Source: an uncultured Paracoccaceae bacterium (GTDB taxonomy: Bacteria > Pseudomonadota > Alphaproteobacteria > Rhodobacterales > Rhodobacteraceae). From it: a stretch of 64,000 nucleotides of DNA. The DNA lies in contig CANMWG010000003.1 of assembly GCA_947501555.1 (NCBI GenBank), positions 284,572 to 348,571 of the forward strand, read 5' to 3'. Both the position numbers and the translations under genes were made by a program. This document shows positions 9,486 through 18,166 of this stretch, one piece after another. Numbering within the stretch: the first letter of the stretch is position 1; each line of letters starts with the position of its first letter. The notes beneath the pieces are model-generated. The model searched no databases. It was given only the letters and a program-made list of their open reading frames with translations, and was not told the origin of the DNA.

Positions 9486-10445
9486 ATGAAACATTTTATT
9501 CTCGGCGCCGTAGCTGCCGTTTGCACAACCGCCGCGCAGGCGCAGAACTGGGACATGCCCACGCCCTACGGCGATGCCACATTCCACACGCAGAACATCG
9601 CGCAATTTGCCGATGACGTCCGCGACGCCACAGGTGGCAGCCTTGATATCACCCTGCATTCGGCCGGGTCACTCTTCCCACACGCCGAAATCAAAGGCGC
9701 TATCCGCAACCGTTCGGTTCCAATTGGCGAGTTTTTCTTGTCGCGTTTGTCGAATGAAGACTTGGCCTATGGCATCGACAGCCAGCCCTTCGTCGCAACC
9801 AGCTATGATGACGCCGCGCGCCTTTGGACCGCGCAAGAGCCCGTCATCACAGAGCTTTTGGCCGCGCAAGGTTTGATGCCGCTTTTCTCGGTGCCATGGC
9901 CTGCACAGGGGCTTTACACAAACGGTGAAATTGCCACCGTTGAAGGACTGAACGGGTTGCGTTTCCGCGCCTACAACGCAGCCCTTGAAGAATTTGCGAC
10001 CTTGGCGGGCGCGGCGCCCGTTCAGATCGAAGCCTCTGACATTCCGCAAGCCTTTTCCACCGGGCAGGTTGAGGCGATGATCACCTCCCCATCGACAGGC
10101 GTCAATTCCACCGCCTGGGATTTTGTCACGCATTACACACCGATTAATGCATGGGTGCCCAAGAACATCGTCGTTGTGAACCAACGCATGTTTGATGGGT
10201 TGGATGCCGATACGCAGGCGGCAGTTCTTGCTGCGGCCGAGGCGGCAGAGATCCGCGGTTGGGAAATGTCTGCTGCAGAGGCTGAGACCATGACCGCCAC
10301 GCTCGCTGAGAACGGGATCGCCGTTTATGAACCCAGCGCAGAGCTGGTGGCCGGGCTGCAATCCATTGGTGCCACAATGTTAGACAACTGGAACGCAGCC
10401 GCCTCAGATAGCGCCAAAGCCATTCTGGAAACCTACAACAACTAA
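9486..10445 (+). CDS. dctP: TRAP transporter substrate-binding protein DctP
   Basis: A 319-residue periplasmic binding protein. The frame is open from 9435, but ATG 9486 starts a clean signal peptide (MKHFILGAVAAVCTTAAQAQ) behind GGGAG. The mature protein has the DctP-family pattern, including LRFRAYNAALEEFATLAGA (binding Arg region) and ITSPSTGVNSTAWDFVTHYT. It is the first gene of a dctPQM operon divergent from 5-oxoprolinase, so its ligand may be 5-oxoproline or another small carboxylate; the ligand itself cannot be read from the sequence. Confidence 0.92.
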   Translation: MKHFILGAVAAVCTTAAQAQNWDMPTPYGDATFHTQNIAQFADDVRDATGGSLDITLHSAGSLFPHAEIKGAIRNRSVPIGEFFLSRLSNEDLAYGIDSQPFVATSYDDAARLWTAQEPVITELLAAQGLMPLFSVPWPAQGLYTNGEIATVEGLNGLRFRAYNAALEEFATLAGAAPVQIEASDIPQAFSTGQVEAMITSPSTGVNSTAWDFVTHYTPINAWVPKNIVVVNQRMFDGLDADTQAAVLAAAEAAEIRGWEMSAAEAETMTATLAENGIAVYEPSAELVAGLQSIGATMLDNWNAAASDSAKAILETYNN

Positions 10446-10517
10446 GTTCTCCCTCCTGAACTGGCCGGCATCATGCTATTGGTGTCGGCCACTCTTTATG
10501 ACAAAGGCGATGCTGCG

Positions 10518-11042
10518 ATGAGCCGCGTTTTACAGAAACTCTATGATATTTGCGGCATGGTTGCGGGTGGGTTGATCCTGTGTATTTGCCTATTGATTTC
10601 GGCCCAAATTTGCCTGAATGCCTTTGGGCGTTTTGCCCCGGGTGTGCTGCCTTCTACGATACCATCCTACGCCGACTTCTCGGGATTTATGCTGGCGGGT
10701 GCGACGTTTCTGGCGCTGGCACATACGTTGCGGGCGGGTGGGCACATTCGGGTGAACCTCGTGGTGTCACGGCTGCCCCGGGCATTTCAATTCATTGCTG
10801 AAACCTTCGCCTTAGTCATGGCGGTCGCGATGATCGGATATACCACGTACTTCATGGTCTCGCTTGTTGGGGAAAGCATCCACTACGGTGATGTTTCAAA
10901 CGGCATTGTCCCCGTGCCCCTCTGGATCCCACAAAGCGTTGCGGCCTTCGGGATGGCCGCTCTACTGGTTGCACTGATCCACACGCTGGTCGATCTGATC
11001 CGCGCGGGCAAACCTATTCTGTCCACGCCGGACGAGGTATAG
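10518..11042 (+). CDS. dctQ: TRAP transporter small membrane subunit DctQ
   Basis: About 174 residues with four predicted membrane helices (VAGGLILCICLLISAQICLN; FSGFMLAGATFLALAHTL; ETFALVMAVAMIGYTTYF; AAFGMAALLVALIHTLVDLI), the usual size and topology of the small TRAP subunit. ATG 10518 is chosen because it gives the normal N-terminus; the frame is open further upstream. It lies between dctP and dctM with a 3-bp gap to dctM. Confidence 0.9.
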   Translation: MSRVLQKLYDICGMVAGGLILCICLLISAQICLNAFGRFAPGVLPSTIPSYADFSGFMLAGATFLALAHTLRAGGHIRVNLVVSRLPRAFQFIAETFALVMAVAMIGYTTYFMVSLVGESIHYGDVSNGIVPVPLWIPQSVAAFGMAALLVALIHTLVDLIRAGKPILSTPDEV

Positions 11043-11045
11043 CAC

Positions 11046-12347
11046 ATGTCAGACCCTATGATTGGCCTCGTCCTTTTGGGCCTCCTGATGGCACTGCTGG
11101 CCAGCGGAGTATGGGTCGCCATTTCCCTGTCTCTCGTTGGTCTTGCGGGGTTGGTTTTCTTTTCCAACGCGCCGTCGGGTCTTGTTCTAGCGGCGACATT
11201 CTGGGGGCATTCCCACAGTTGGGCGCTGACAGCCCTCCCATTGTTCATCTTGATGGGCGAGATTTTGCTCCGCTCTCGTATGAGCGACGATATGTTTACC
11301 GGTCTTGTCCCATGGCTCAGCCGCGCCCCAGGCCGGTTGTTGCATGTCAACGTGTTTGGTTGCGCGATCTTTGCCGCCGTGTCGGGGTCATCTGCGGCGA
11401 CTGCGGCCACGATTGGCCGCATGTCGGTGCCGGAACTGACCAAACGTGGCTATCCCGAAAGCCTGATTTTAGGCACGCTCGCCGGGTCTGCCACCCTTGG
11501 GCTACTGATCCCACCGTCGATCATCCTGATCGTCTACGGTGTCGCAACCGAGCAATCTATCGCGCGGCTGTTCATCGCGGCCATTGTCCCCGGCATCATG
11601 TTAATGACCCTTTTTGCATCCTATGTCGCGGTGCGGGCGTGGATGAGCCCGGACCTGATCCCCGCAATCGCAGAGACCTTTACCCTGCGCGAAAAACTCA
11701 AGGCGTCACGTCGTTTGATCCCTGTGGCCTTACTGATCGGCGGTGTGATCGGGTCAATCTACGGCGGGCTTGCATCGCCCACAGACGCCGCCGCTTTGGG
11801 GGTTGTGCTTGCTACGATACTGGCCTGGGCCTCGGGTGCGTTTAGTTGGAAGCTGTTCGGCGCAGCAGTGATGTCGGCCACACGCACGTCGTGCATGATT
11901 GCGCTGATCCTTTTAGGGGCTGCATTTTTGTCGGTATCAATGGGGTATACGGGGCTGCCGCGGAACCTGGCTGCATGGATCTCGGACATGAACCTGTCAG
12001 TGACGGCGCTGCTGATCGCACTGACAGCCTTTTTCATCGTGCTTGGATGTTTCCTTGACGGGATATCAGTCATCGTACTGACGACGTCGATCATCATGCC
12101 AATGGTCACAGCCGTTGGCATCGACCCGATTTGGTTTGGCATCTATCTGGTCATCGTCGTCGAGATGAGCCAGATCACACCACCGGTCGGGTTCAACCTG
12201 TTTGTCATTCAGGGGCTTACGGGCATCGACATTCTGCGCATAGCAAAGGCCGCCTTCCCGTTCTTCTTGCTGCTGTTGCTGGGGGTCTTGCTAATCTGCC
12301 TCTTCCCGCAGATCGTGACCTTCCTGCCAACCTTCATGGCAAGCTAA
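11046..12347 (+). CDS. dctM: TRAP transporter large permease DctM
   Basis: A 433-residue, very hydrophobic permease with the DctM signature segments SGSSAATAATIGRMSVPELT and GSATLGLLIPPSIILIVYGV near residues 115-165, and about a dozen membrane helices. It couples Na+ or H+ entry to transport of the ligand delivered by DctP. Its stop codon overlaps the convergent MarR-type gene by 4 bp. Confidence 0.95.
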   Translation: MSDPMIGLVLLGLLMALLASGVWVAISLSLVGLAGLVFFSNAPSGLVLAATFWGHSHSWALTALPLFILMGEILLRSRMSDDMFTGLVPWLSRAPGRLLHVNVFGCAIFAAVSGSSAATAATIGRMSVPELTKRGYPESLILGTLAGSATLGLLIPPSIILIVYGVATEQSIARLFIAAIVPGIMLMTLFASYVAVRAWMSPDLIPAIAETFTLREKLKASRRLIPVALLIGGVIGSIYGGLASPTDAAALGVVLATILAWASGAFSWKLFGAAVMSATRTSCMIALILLGAAFLSVSMGYTGLPRNLAAWISDMNLSVTALLIALTAFFIVLGCFLDGISVIVLTTSIIMPMVTAVGIDPIWFGIYLVIVVEMSQITPPVGFNLFVIQGLTGIDILRIAKAAFPFFLLLLLGVLLICLFPQIVTFLPTFMAS

Positions 12348-12865
12348 AATGATGCTGCCGCCCTGCTGGCCTGATCATATTGGCCGGACAGGGCGCGCAA
12401 ATTCGATGCGATTTCGCGCATTTCCTCACCGGTCATATTGAGGCGAGACAACCCATCCAGAAAACACCGGTCGCGCACATCCCGATAGGCTTCGCATAGT
12501 TTTTCACCCGTCGGCGATGCGCTGTAGAAGACTTCCTTGCCGCGTTTTTCAGAGACTAACAGCTCCATCTTCATCAATTTGCGCAGCGCGTAGTTCACGG
12601 TATGCGTGTCTTCGATGTTGAGCAGGAAACAGATATCGGTCAGGCGTTTGTCGCGGCCCCGGTGGTTGGTATTGTGCAGAACCAATATTTCCAGAGGCGT
12701 CAGGTCGGTATTTCCGGCCGCTGACATGCAACGTGTCATCCATCGCGAGAATGCATTATAGGCGATGATCATACCATACTCGATCTCTGACGCTTCCCAA
12801 TTCTCCCCGTCTGCGAGGTGGCGGGAAGAAACGATACGTCGTTTGGGAATACTTGGCTCAGACAT
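12344..12865 (-). CDS. MarR-type winged-helix transcriptional regulator
   Basis: About 173 residues. A winged-helix core is visible (DLTPLEILVLHNTNHRGRDK, ICFLLNIEDTHTVNYALRKL as recognition helix region, wing KRGKEVFYSASPTGEKL). It resembles the LdtR-like winged-helix group in alphaproteobacteria. ATG 12865 has GAGG at suitable spacing; the frame is also open to an ATG at 12895. It is convergent with the TRAP operon and lies in the oplAH-TRAP locus, so it probably controls that locus, perhaps through the palindrome at 9417-9429 (inference). Confidence 0.82.
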   Translation of the reverse strand: MSEPSIPKRRIVSSRHLADGENWEASEIEYGMIIAYNAFSRWMTRCMSAAGNTDLTPLEILVLHNTNHRGRDKRLTDICFLLNIEDTHTVNYALRKLMKMELLVSEKRGKEVFYSASPTGEKLCEAYRDVRDRCFLDGLSRLNMTGEEMREIASNLRALSGQYDQASRAAASF

Positions 12866-12895
12866 TTGGACATAACCTCGGCGTTTTAATTCCAT

Positions 12896-13324
12896 TTAGC
12901 ATATAGAATGTAAGTGTTAGTTGCAATTTTTTGGTCCAACTGCAAATGGTCAAGCTTTGCTCCAACGTCGTCATATGCCGAAACGGCGTGGCCCGGCCCA
13001 AATCAATACAATAGCGCGCGTGACGTCACCTGCCTTGCCAGAAATGAGCCGCGTGAGTGTATTGCGTTTGCAGCCGGTTTTTCGAATTGGCCGTTGAAGT
13101 ACGTGCCAGCTCTCTCAACGGTTTTCGTTGTCCGACGTCCCGACATTGCAGATTCCAGCCCGGCGGACAGCCCGGCTGCCGGCTCACCCGTCGTGTTACA
13201 AAGCGAGATCCGCTTGTGTCAGATTTGTGCCAATAGGAAACATGCGTTCCTGCATCATTCCGCAAAAAACTACATTTGTCTGCAAGTCGCGTCCCTTTGC
13301 CTGTTGCTGTTTTTAATGGGGTTC
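12896..13324. other. Gene-free stretch upstream of the serC leader
   Basis: No convincing gene. The serC frame is open back to 12914, but this part has no start with a ribosome site and reads as random sequence. A GC-rich inverted repeat around 13175-13190 (AGCCCGG / CCGGCT) is visible. The promoters of the MarR-type gene and of serC must lie here. Confidence 0.5.
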
Positions 13325-13387
13325 CGTATGTCCGGCGGTGGGACACCCTTCCCCAACGAAGGGCGCATATCTGTGAGGATACCAGCA
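13325..13387 (+). promoter_or_regulatory. serC leader RNA (two tandem hairpins)
   Basis: Two hairpins lie back to back: TGTCC / GGACA with a 7-base loop (13329-13345) and CCCTTC / GAAGGG with a 6-base loop (13346-13363). They are followed by a GAGGA ribosome site at 13375 and the serC ATG at 13388. This arrangement directly in front of serC corresponds to the alphaproteobacterial serC RNA motif known from comparative genomics. It is presumably a cis-regulator of serine synthesis; its ligand or mechanism is not known to me. Confidence 0.65.
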
Positions 13388-14530
13388 ATGGTTATGACCA
13401 AACCGGCATCGCGGCCGGCTAATCCGCGTTTTTCTTCTGGCCCCTGTGCCAAACCCCCCGTCTGGAAATTGGATGCTCTGCGTGACGCCCCCTTGGGTCG
13501 ATCGCACCGTGCAGGCGTCGGCAAAGCCAAGTTGGCTGAAGCGATTGAGCTGTCGCGCGACATCCTTGGGGTGCCGGCAGACTACCGTATCGGGATCGTG
13601 CCTGCATCGGACACCGGCGCATTTGAGATGGCCATGTGGTCGCTCTTGGGCGAACGCCCAGCTGAGATGGTGGCTTGGGAAAGCTTTGGCGCAGGCTGGG
13701 TTACTGATGTGGTCAAGCAGCTGAAAATTGACGCGACAGTGCACACCGCAGACTACGGTGAGATCGTCGATATGGCGGCGCTAAACTATGACAACGATGT
13801 CTGCTTTACGTGGAACGGCACAACATCCGGTGTGCGGATGGTCTCGGGTGACGTGATCCCGGGGGACCGCGCTGGGCTAACCCTGTGCGACGCGACTTCA
13901 GCGGCCTTTGCGCAAGACCTGCCATGGGACAAACTGGATGTGACCACATTCAGCTGGCAAAAAGTCATGGGCGGCGAAGCGGCACACGGGATGCTAATCC
14001 TGTCGCCGCGCGCAGTGGAACGACTGGAAAGCTACACCCCCGCATGGCCCCTGCCCAAGATTTTCCGGCTGACGAAAGGCGGGAAACTGATCGAAGGAAT
14101 TTTCCGTGGCGAGACGATTAACACGCCATCGATGCTCGCTGTCGAAGACTACTTGGTTGCGCTGAAATGGGGGCGGTCAATTGGTGGCTTGGACGCTTTG
14201 AGACATCGCGCTGATGCCAACGCACGGGCGATCTGGAACTTCTGTGCGGAACATCCTTGGATCGACAATCTGGCGGTCGACAAGGCGACACGGTCTAATA
14301 CCTCGGTCTGTTTGAAATTCACCGATGATCGGATCACCGATGGTGCGACATTCGCAAAGGCGGTTGCTAAACGGTTGGAAGCGGAAGGGATTGCACTGGA
14401 TATCGGAGCTTACCGCGACGCGCCTGCCGGCCTTCGCATCTGGTGCGGCGCTACGGTTGAGACCTCCGACATCGAAGCCATGTTGCCTTGGTTGGCGTGG
14501 GCGTTCGAAAGCGAAATCGCAAATCTCTAA
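13388..14530 (+). CDS. serC: Phosphoserine aminotransferase
   Basis: A 380-residue PLP enzyme that makes 3-phosphoserine from 3-phosphohydroxypyruvate and glutamate. The alphaproteobacterial type is recognised from [20 protein letters not shown] at the N-terminus, [13 protein letters not shown], the PLP lysine in [14 protein letters not shown] (about residue 195) and [21 protein letters not shown] 13388 is chosen because of GAGGA and homology of the first residues; a second ATG is 6 bp downstream. It is followed by serA after two palindromes, so both early steps of serine synthesis are together. Confidence 0.96.
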   Translation: MVMTKPASRPANPRFSSGPCAKPPVWKLDALRDAPLGRSHRAGVGKAKLAEAIELSRDILGVPADYRIGIVPASDTGAFEMAMWSLLGERPAEMVAWESFGAGWVTDVVKQLKIDATVHTADYGEIVDMAALNYDNDVCFTWNGTTSGVRMVSGDVIPGDRAGLTLCDATSAAFAQDLPWDKLDVTTFSWQKVMGGEAAHGMLILSPRAVERLESYTPAWPLPKIFRLTKGGKLIEGIFRGETINTPSMLAVEDYLVALKWGRSIGGLDALRHRADANARAIWNFCAEHPWIDNLAVDKATRSNTSVCLKFTDDRITDGATFAKAVAKRLEAEGIALDIGAYRDAPAGLRIWCGATVETSDIEAMLPWLAWAFESEIANL

Positions 14531-14531
14531 C

Positions 14532-14583
14532 CCGAATTTTCTAGAAAATTCGGCTGGCAGAACAAATTTCTAGAAATTTGTTC
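14532..14583. repeat. Two tandem perfect palindromes between serC and serA
   Basis: Two exact palindromes sit 6 bp apart: 14532-14553 (22 bp) and 14560-14583 (24 bp). Both are centred on TTTCTAGAAA and differ in their outer arms (CCGAA/TTCGG versus GAACAAA/TTTGTTC). There is no T-run typical of a terminator. They could form RNA hairpins that stabilise or separate the serC and serA messages, or be binding sites for a dimeric regulator. Confidence 0.85.
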
Positions 14584-14614
14584 GCCGCTGGCCGAGACAG
14601 AAGGACATCAAAAA

Positions 14615-16207
14615 ATGGCTCCTAAAGTACTTATCTCCGACAAACTCTCCCCTGCCGCCGTGCAGATTTTCAAGGATCGCGGCATCGACGTCGATTTCCA
14701 ACCCGACCTTGGCAAAGACAAAGAGGCCCTGCTGAACATCATCGGCAACTACGATGGTCTGGCGATCAGGTCAGCCACCAAAGCTACCGAAAAGATCATC
14801 GAAGCGGCGACCAACCTCAAGGTCATCGCCCGTGCAGGTATCGGTGTGGACAACGTGGATATCCCTGCGGCCTCCAAGAAGGGGATCATTGTGATGAACA
14901 CCCCCTTCGGGAACTCAATCACAACGGCCGAACACGCCATTTCCATGATGATGGCCGTCGCACGCCAAATTCCTGAAGCCAACGCATCCACACATGCCGG
15001 CAAATGGGAAAAATCGCGTTTCATGGGGGTCGAGTTGACCAATAAGACTCTGGGCGTGATCGGCGCGGGCAACATCGGCTCCATCGTCATCGACCGGGCG
15101 CAAGGTCTGCGGATGAAGGTCGTGGCTTATGATCCCTTCCTATCCGAAGAACGGGCAACAGAGATCGGCGTTGAAAAGCTGGAGCTGGACGAATTGCTCG
15201 CCCGCTCTGACTTTATCACAATGCACGTGCCCCTGACCGAACAGACCAAAAACATCCTGTCTGCGGAAAACATCGCCAAGTTGAAGAAGGGCGTGCGGAT
15301 CGTGAACTGCGCGCGCGGCGGTCTGGTGGATGAGGCCGCTTTGGCCGAAGCCCTGAAATCCGGTGATGTGGCCGGTGCCGCGTTCGACGTTTTCGCCGTT
15401 GAACCTGCCACCGAAAGCCCGCTGTTCAACCTGCCCAATGTTGTCGTAACCCCGCATTTGGGTGCGGCTACAACCGAGGCGCAGGAAAACGTAGCCCTAC
15501 AGGTGGCCGAACAAATGTCCGACTACTTGTTGACAGGTGCGGTACAAAACGCGCTCAACATGCCGTCGGTGACGGCGGAAGAGGCCAAGATCATGGGCCC
15601 ATGGATCAAGCTGACCGAGCATTTGGGTAATTTCATTGGCCAAATGACGGATGAGCCGATCAAAGCGATCAACATCCTATTTGACGGCGAAGCATCTGAG
15701 ATGAACCTCAAGGCGCTGACCGCGGCCACGATTGCGGGCATCATGAACAAAGCCAACCCTGACACAAATATGGTCAGCGCGCCGGTGATCGCCAAGGAAC
15801 GCGGCATCAAAGTATCCACGACAAAGCAGGATCAGTCCGGCGCGTTTGAAGGCTACGTTAAGGTCACCGTTGTCACGGACACGCGCGAACGGTCTGTCGC
15901 GGGCACCGTCTTTAGCGATGGCAAGCCCCGGTTTATCCAGATCAAAGGCATCAATGTTGATGCAGAAGTCGGGGAAAACATGCTTTACACCACCAACGAA
16001 GATCGCCCCGGCATTATCGGCGCACTTGGGACGATCTTGGGGCAGAACGACGTGAACATCGCGAACTTCACCCTTGGGCGGGCCGAGGCAAACGGCGAGG
16101 CAATTGCCCTGCTTTACATCGACGAGGCCGTTCCTGGATCAGCAATCAAAGGACTGGAAGAGGCAGGTCTGTTTAAGCAGGTCAAACCTTTGTCCTTCAA
16201 CGTCTGA
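14615..16207 (+). CDS. serA: D-3-phosphoglycerate dehydrogenase
   Basis: A 530-residue enzyme for the first step of serine synthesis. It has the substrate/NAD domain (ARAGIGVDNVDIPAASKKGI about 70; Rossmann GVIGAGNIGSIVIDRAQGL about 147; catalytic Arg in NCARGGLVDEAAL about 232; His in TPHLGAATTEAQENVA about 278), then the intervening domain and a C-terminal ACT domain (NEDRPGIIGALGTILGQNDV about 465). This is the long type-I form, usually feedback-controlled. It follows serC in the same direction and continues within 4 bp into the metallophosphatase gene. Confidence 0.97.
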   Translation: MAPKVLISDKLSPAAVQIFKDRGIDVDFQPDLGKDKEALLNIIGNYDGLAIRSATKATEKIIEAATNLKVIARAGIGVDNVDIPAASKKGIIVMNTPFGNSITTAEHAISMMMAVARQIPEANASTHAGKWEKSRFMGVELTNKTLGVIGAGNIGSIVIDRAQGLRMKVVAYDPFLSEERATEIGVEKLELDELLARSDFITMHVPLTEQTKNILSAENIAKLKKGVRIVNCARGGLVDEAALAEALKSGDVAGAAFDVFAVEPATESPLFNLPNVVVTPHLGAATTEAQENVALQVAEQMSDYLLTGAVQNALNMPSVTAEEAKIMGPWIKLTEHLGNFIGQMTDEPIKAINILFDGEASEMNLKALTAATIAGIMNKANPDTNMVSAPVIAKERGIKVSTTKQDQSGAFEGYVKVTVVTDTRERSVAGTVFSDGKPRFIQIKGINVDAEVGENMLYTTNEDRPGIIGALGTILGQNDVNIANFTLGRAEANGEAIALLYIDEAVPGSAIKGLEEAGLFKQVKPLSFNV

Positions 16208-16210
16208 ACC

Positions 16211-16999
16211 ATGACCCCAGTTTACGCCATCGGCGACATTCACGGCCAAGCCCATATGCTCGATCACGCGCTCGCGTTGATCGCAGCAGATGGCGGCCCG
16301 GATGCACAGATCGTGTTTTTGGGGGACTACACAGATCGCGGCCCGGATAGCCGGGGCGTGATCGACCGGCTGATTGCAGGGCGTGATGCGGGGCGACCGT
16401 GGACATTCCTCAAGGGTAACCACGATCGCATGTTCACACGTTTTGTGCGCGACGGCACCGAACATGACGCACGCGTGAAATCTGGGATCAGCTGGCTGAA
16501 CCCGCGTTTGGGTGGATCGACGACGCTTGCGTCCTACGGGTTGGACGGGGTGATGCATTTCGCCGAGGGGCGCATCGAGGGGCGGGAATGTCTGGCCCAT
16601 TTTGAAAGCGACACAGGCTGGATCAACAAAGACGCATTGGCCGCACTGGCGCGCGACGCGATACCTAAGACGCATCTGACCTTCCTCGAAGAACGTCCCC
16701 TGCTCCACCAAACGGATGACCTGATTTTCGTACACGCTGGCGTTAGGATGGAACTGCCATTGGAATGGCAGGACCCTGAAGACCTCATCTGGATCCGAGA
16801 CGGGTTTCTGGAAAGCAAAATCAACTACGGCAAACTGATCGTGCACGGGCACACAGCGCTCGATTATCCACAGCACTTCGGCAACCGGGTCGATCTGGAC
16901 GGGGGTGCAGGCTACGGCAACCCGCTCATCCCCGCCGTGTTTGAAGGGCGCGCGTGTTGGTTGCTAACAGAAAATGGGCGCGAGTCTTTGGTTCCGTAA
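16211..16999 (+). CDS. Calcineurin-like metallophosphoesterase (serine/threonine phosphatase type)
   Basis: A 262-residue protein with all motifs of the PPP-type metallophosphatases: GDIHGQ (residue 8), GDYTDRGPDS (about 37), GNHDRM (about 70) and HGHT (about 213). It starts 3 bp after the serA stop and is probably read from the same transcript. Substrate unknown: protein phosphatase or small-nucleotide (Ap4A-like) hydrolase are both possible. Since serC/serA produce phosphoserine pathway intermediates, a phosphoserine phosphatase role is conceivable, but the sequence gives no direct evidence for that. Confidence 0.88.
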   Translation: MTPVYAIGDIHGQAHMLDHALALIAADGGPDAQIVFLGDYTDRGPDSRGVIDRLIAGRDAGRPWTFLKGNHDRMFTRFVRDGTEHDARVKSGISWLNPRLGGSTTLASYGLDGVMHFAEGRIEGRECLAHFESDTGWINKDALAALARDAIPKTHLTFLEERPLLHQTDDLIFVHAGVRMELPLEWQDPEDLIWIRDGFLESKINYGKLIVHGHTALDYPQHFGNRVDLDGGAGYGNPLIPAVFEGRACWLLTENGRESLVP

Positions 17000-17215
17000 A
17001 ATGCGGATGAATACCGTCCGTCTGTATTGGGGTGCCGTCTTTTGGGGCAACTGCTCGGGTAGCCAGTCAAAAATGCGCTTGTCCTGAATGACGGTTTAAC
17101 CTTGCGGAAAACCCACATGGGCGGGTTCATCACAGGTGGCAACGTCTGTTCCATGTTGCCACCTAATACGCTACTGTGGATGAAATTTCCTTTTACCCGG
17201 CCAAGCACCCATCCT

Positions 17216-18070
17216 ATGACATCGAAAGCAAAATACGACGGCAAGGCGCGCTCGATCGCGTCTCGCTGGAGCTTCAAGGTGCTTGACCACATTGCCGAAA
17301 CACCGCGCGCGCATATTTTCAAAGTCGATAGCCATGATGGTTTGGCCGCGCTTAAGCTTTACAAGGAAATTGGGGCCTCCGGAGAAGGCAGCGGGCTATC
17401 CTTTTTACGCAATCTTGCTCCGAATGTGGGGGCCAAAATCCATCGGGTCAATCTGTTGCGCACCGCCGTTTTGATGGAGTGGCTAGAAGGGCCGACACTG
17501 AGGCAACTTGCTGCGGATGGGCAAGAAACGCGAGCCTTGGAAATGCTAGGCGGCGTGGCGCAGACCATATCGCAGACAGAGTTTCGCCACCCATTTCTTT
17601 ATGGTCGCATTTTGCCGCGCCTTAGGCAGCGGCTTCGGACGTCGGCAACCCGACAAGATCGGCAGATAGCAGACGCTACCGTGCAAAGGACACTGGCTGT
17701 TCTCGACCATCTCGAAAAAACCACCGCGCACGAAAAGGTCATGCACGGGGATTTGTTGTTCGATAACATCATCCTGACAGCAGATGGTCCGCGCGTGATC
17801 GACCCCAAAGGTTGGCGTGGCGATCCGCCAATAGAGTGTGCCAAATGTCTGATACGACCTTACAAAAATGTCGCTCTCTCCGATTTTGAAAAAACGGTCC
17901 ACAACCGCGCATCTATTCTTGCTGATGCGATCAACGCTGAGCGACAACGGTTGGTGCAATGGGCCGCAATGATGTTTGCCCAAACGGTGATTTTCGGGGC
18001 CATCAAGAAACCGGAACGCAGCGCGCTGGAACCCCATCTGGTTTCCTTGCTGAATATGTCGGAACATTAA
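17216..18070 (+). CDS. Aminoglycoside/hydroxyurea phosphotransferase-like kinase
   Basis: About 284 residues. A protein-kinase-like fold with APH motifs: LKLYKEIGASGEGSGLSFLR (nucleotide-binding lysine region), catalytic loop VMHGDLLFDNII (HGD...N), and metal-binding VIDPKGWRGDPPIECAK. This arrangement resembles the APH(6)/hydroxyurea phosphotransferase family. The start is uncertain: the frame is open from TTG 17102, with ATGs at 17117, 17180 and 17216 and no good ribosome site. Members phosphorylate streptomycin-like drugs in some bacteria, but many chromosomal copies have unknown small-molecule substrates. It stands alone between the phosphatase and uvrB. Confidence 0.75.
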   Translation: MTSKAKYDGKARSIASRWSFKVLDHIAETPRAHIFKVDSHDGLAALKLYKEIGASGEGSGLSFLRNLAPNVGAKIHRVNLLRTAVLMEWLEGPTLRQLAADGQETRALEMLGGVAQTISQTEFRHPFLYGRILPRLRQRLRTSATRQDRQIADATVQRTLAVLDHLEKTTAHEKVMHGDLLFDNIILTADGPRVIDPKGWRGDPPIECAKCLIRPYKNVALSDFEKTVHNRASILADAINAERQRLVQWAAMMFAQTVIFGAIKKPERSALEPHLVSLLNMSEH

Positions 18071-18166
18071 CACTTAACCGACCCCTCCTGACATCAACTG
18101 TCAGCAGCGGCCCTTGAACCCTATCCCAATCGGATCAACTATAGGCCATCCCAAAGGACACGCGCC

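Noticed and set aside
12914..13387. Long N-terminal extension of the serC frame
   Set aside because: The extra 158 codons have no start with a ribosome site, do not resemble SerC, and overlap the leader hairpins; the ATG at 13388 with GAGGA is the natural start.
14532..14583. Terminator between serC and serA
   Set aside because: The palindromes are A/T-centred, without a following T-run, and serA needs to be transcribed from the same direction; terminator function is not supported.
16139..16876. 245-codon minus-strand frame opposite serA end and the phosphatase gene
   Set aside because: It lies fully opposite two well-supported genes (serA and phosphatase) and has no recognisable domains; a shadow frame.
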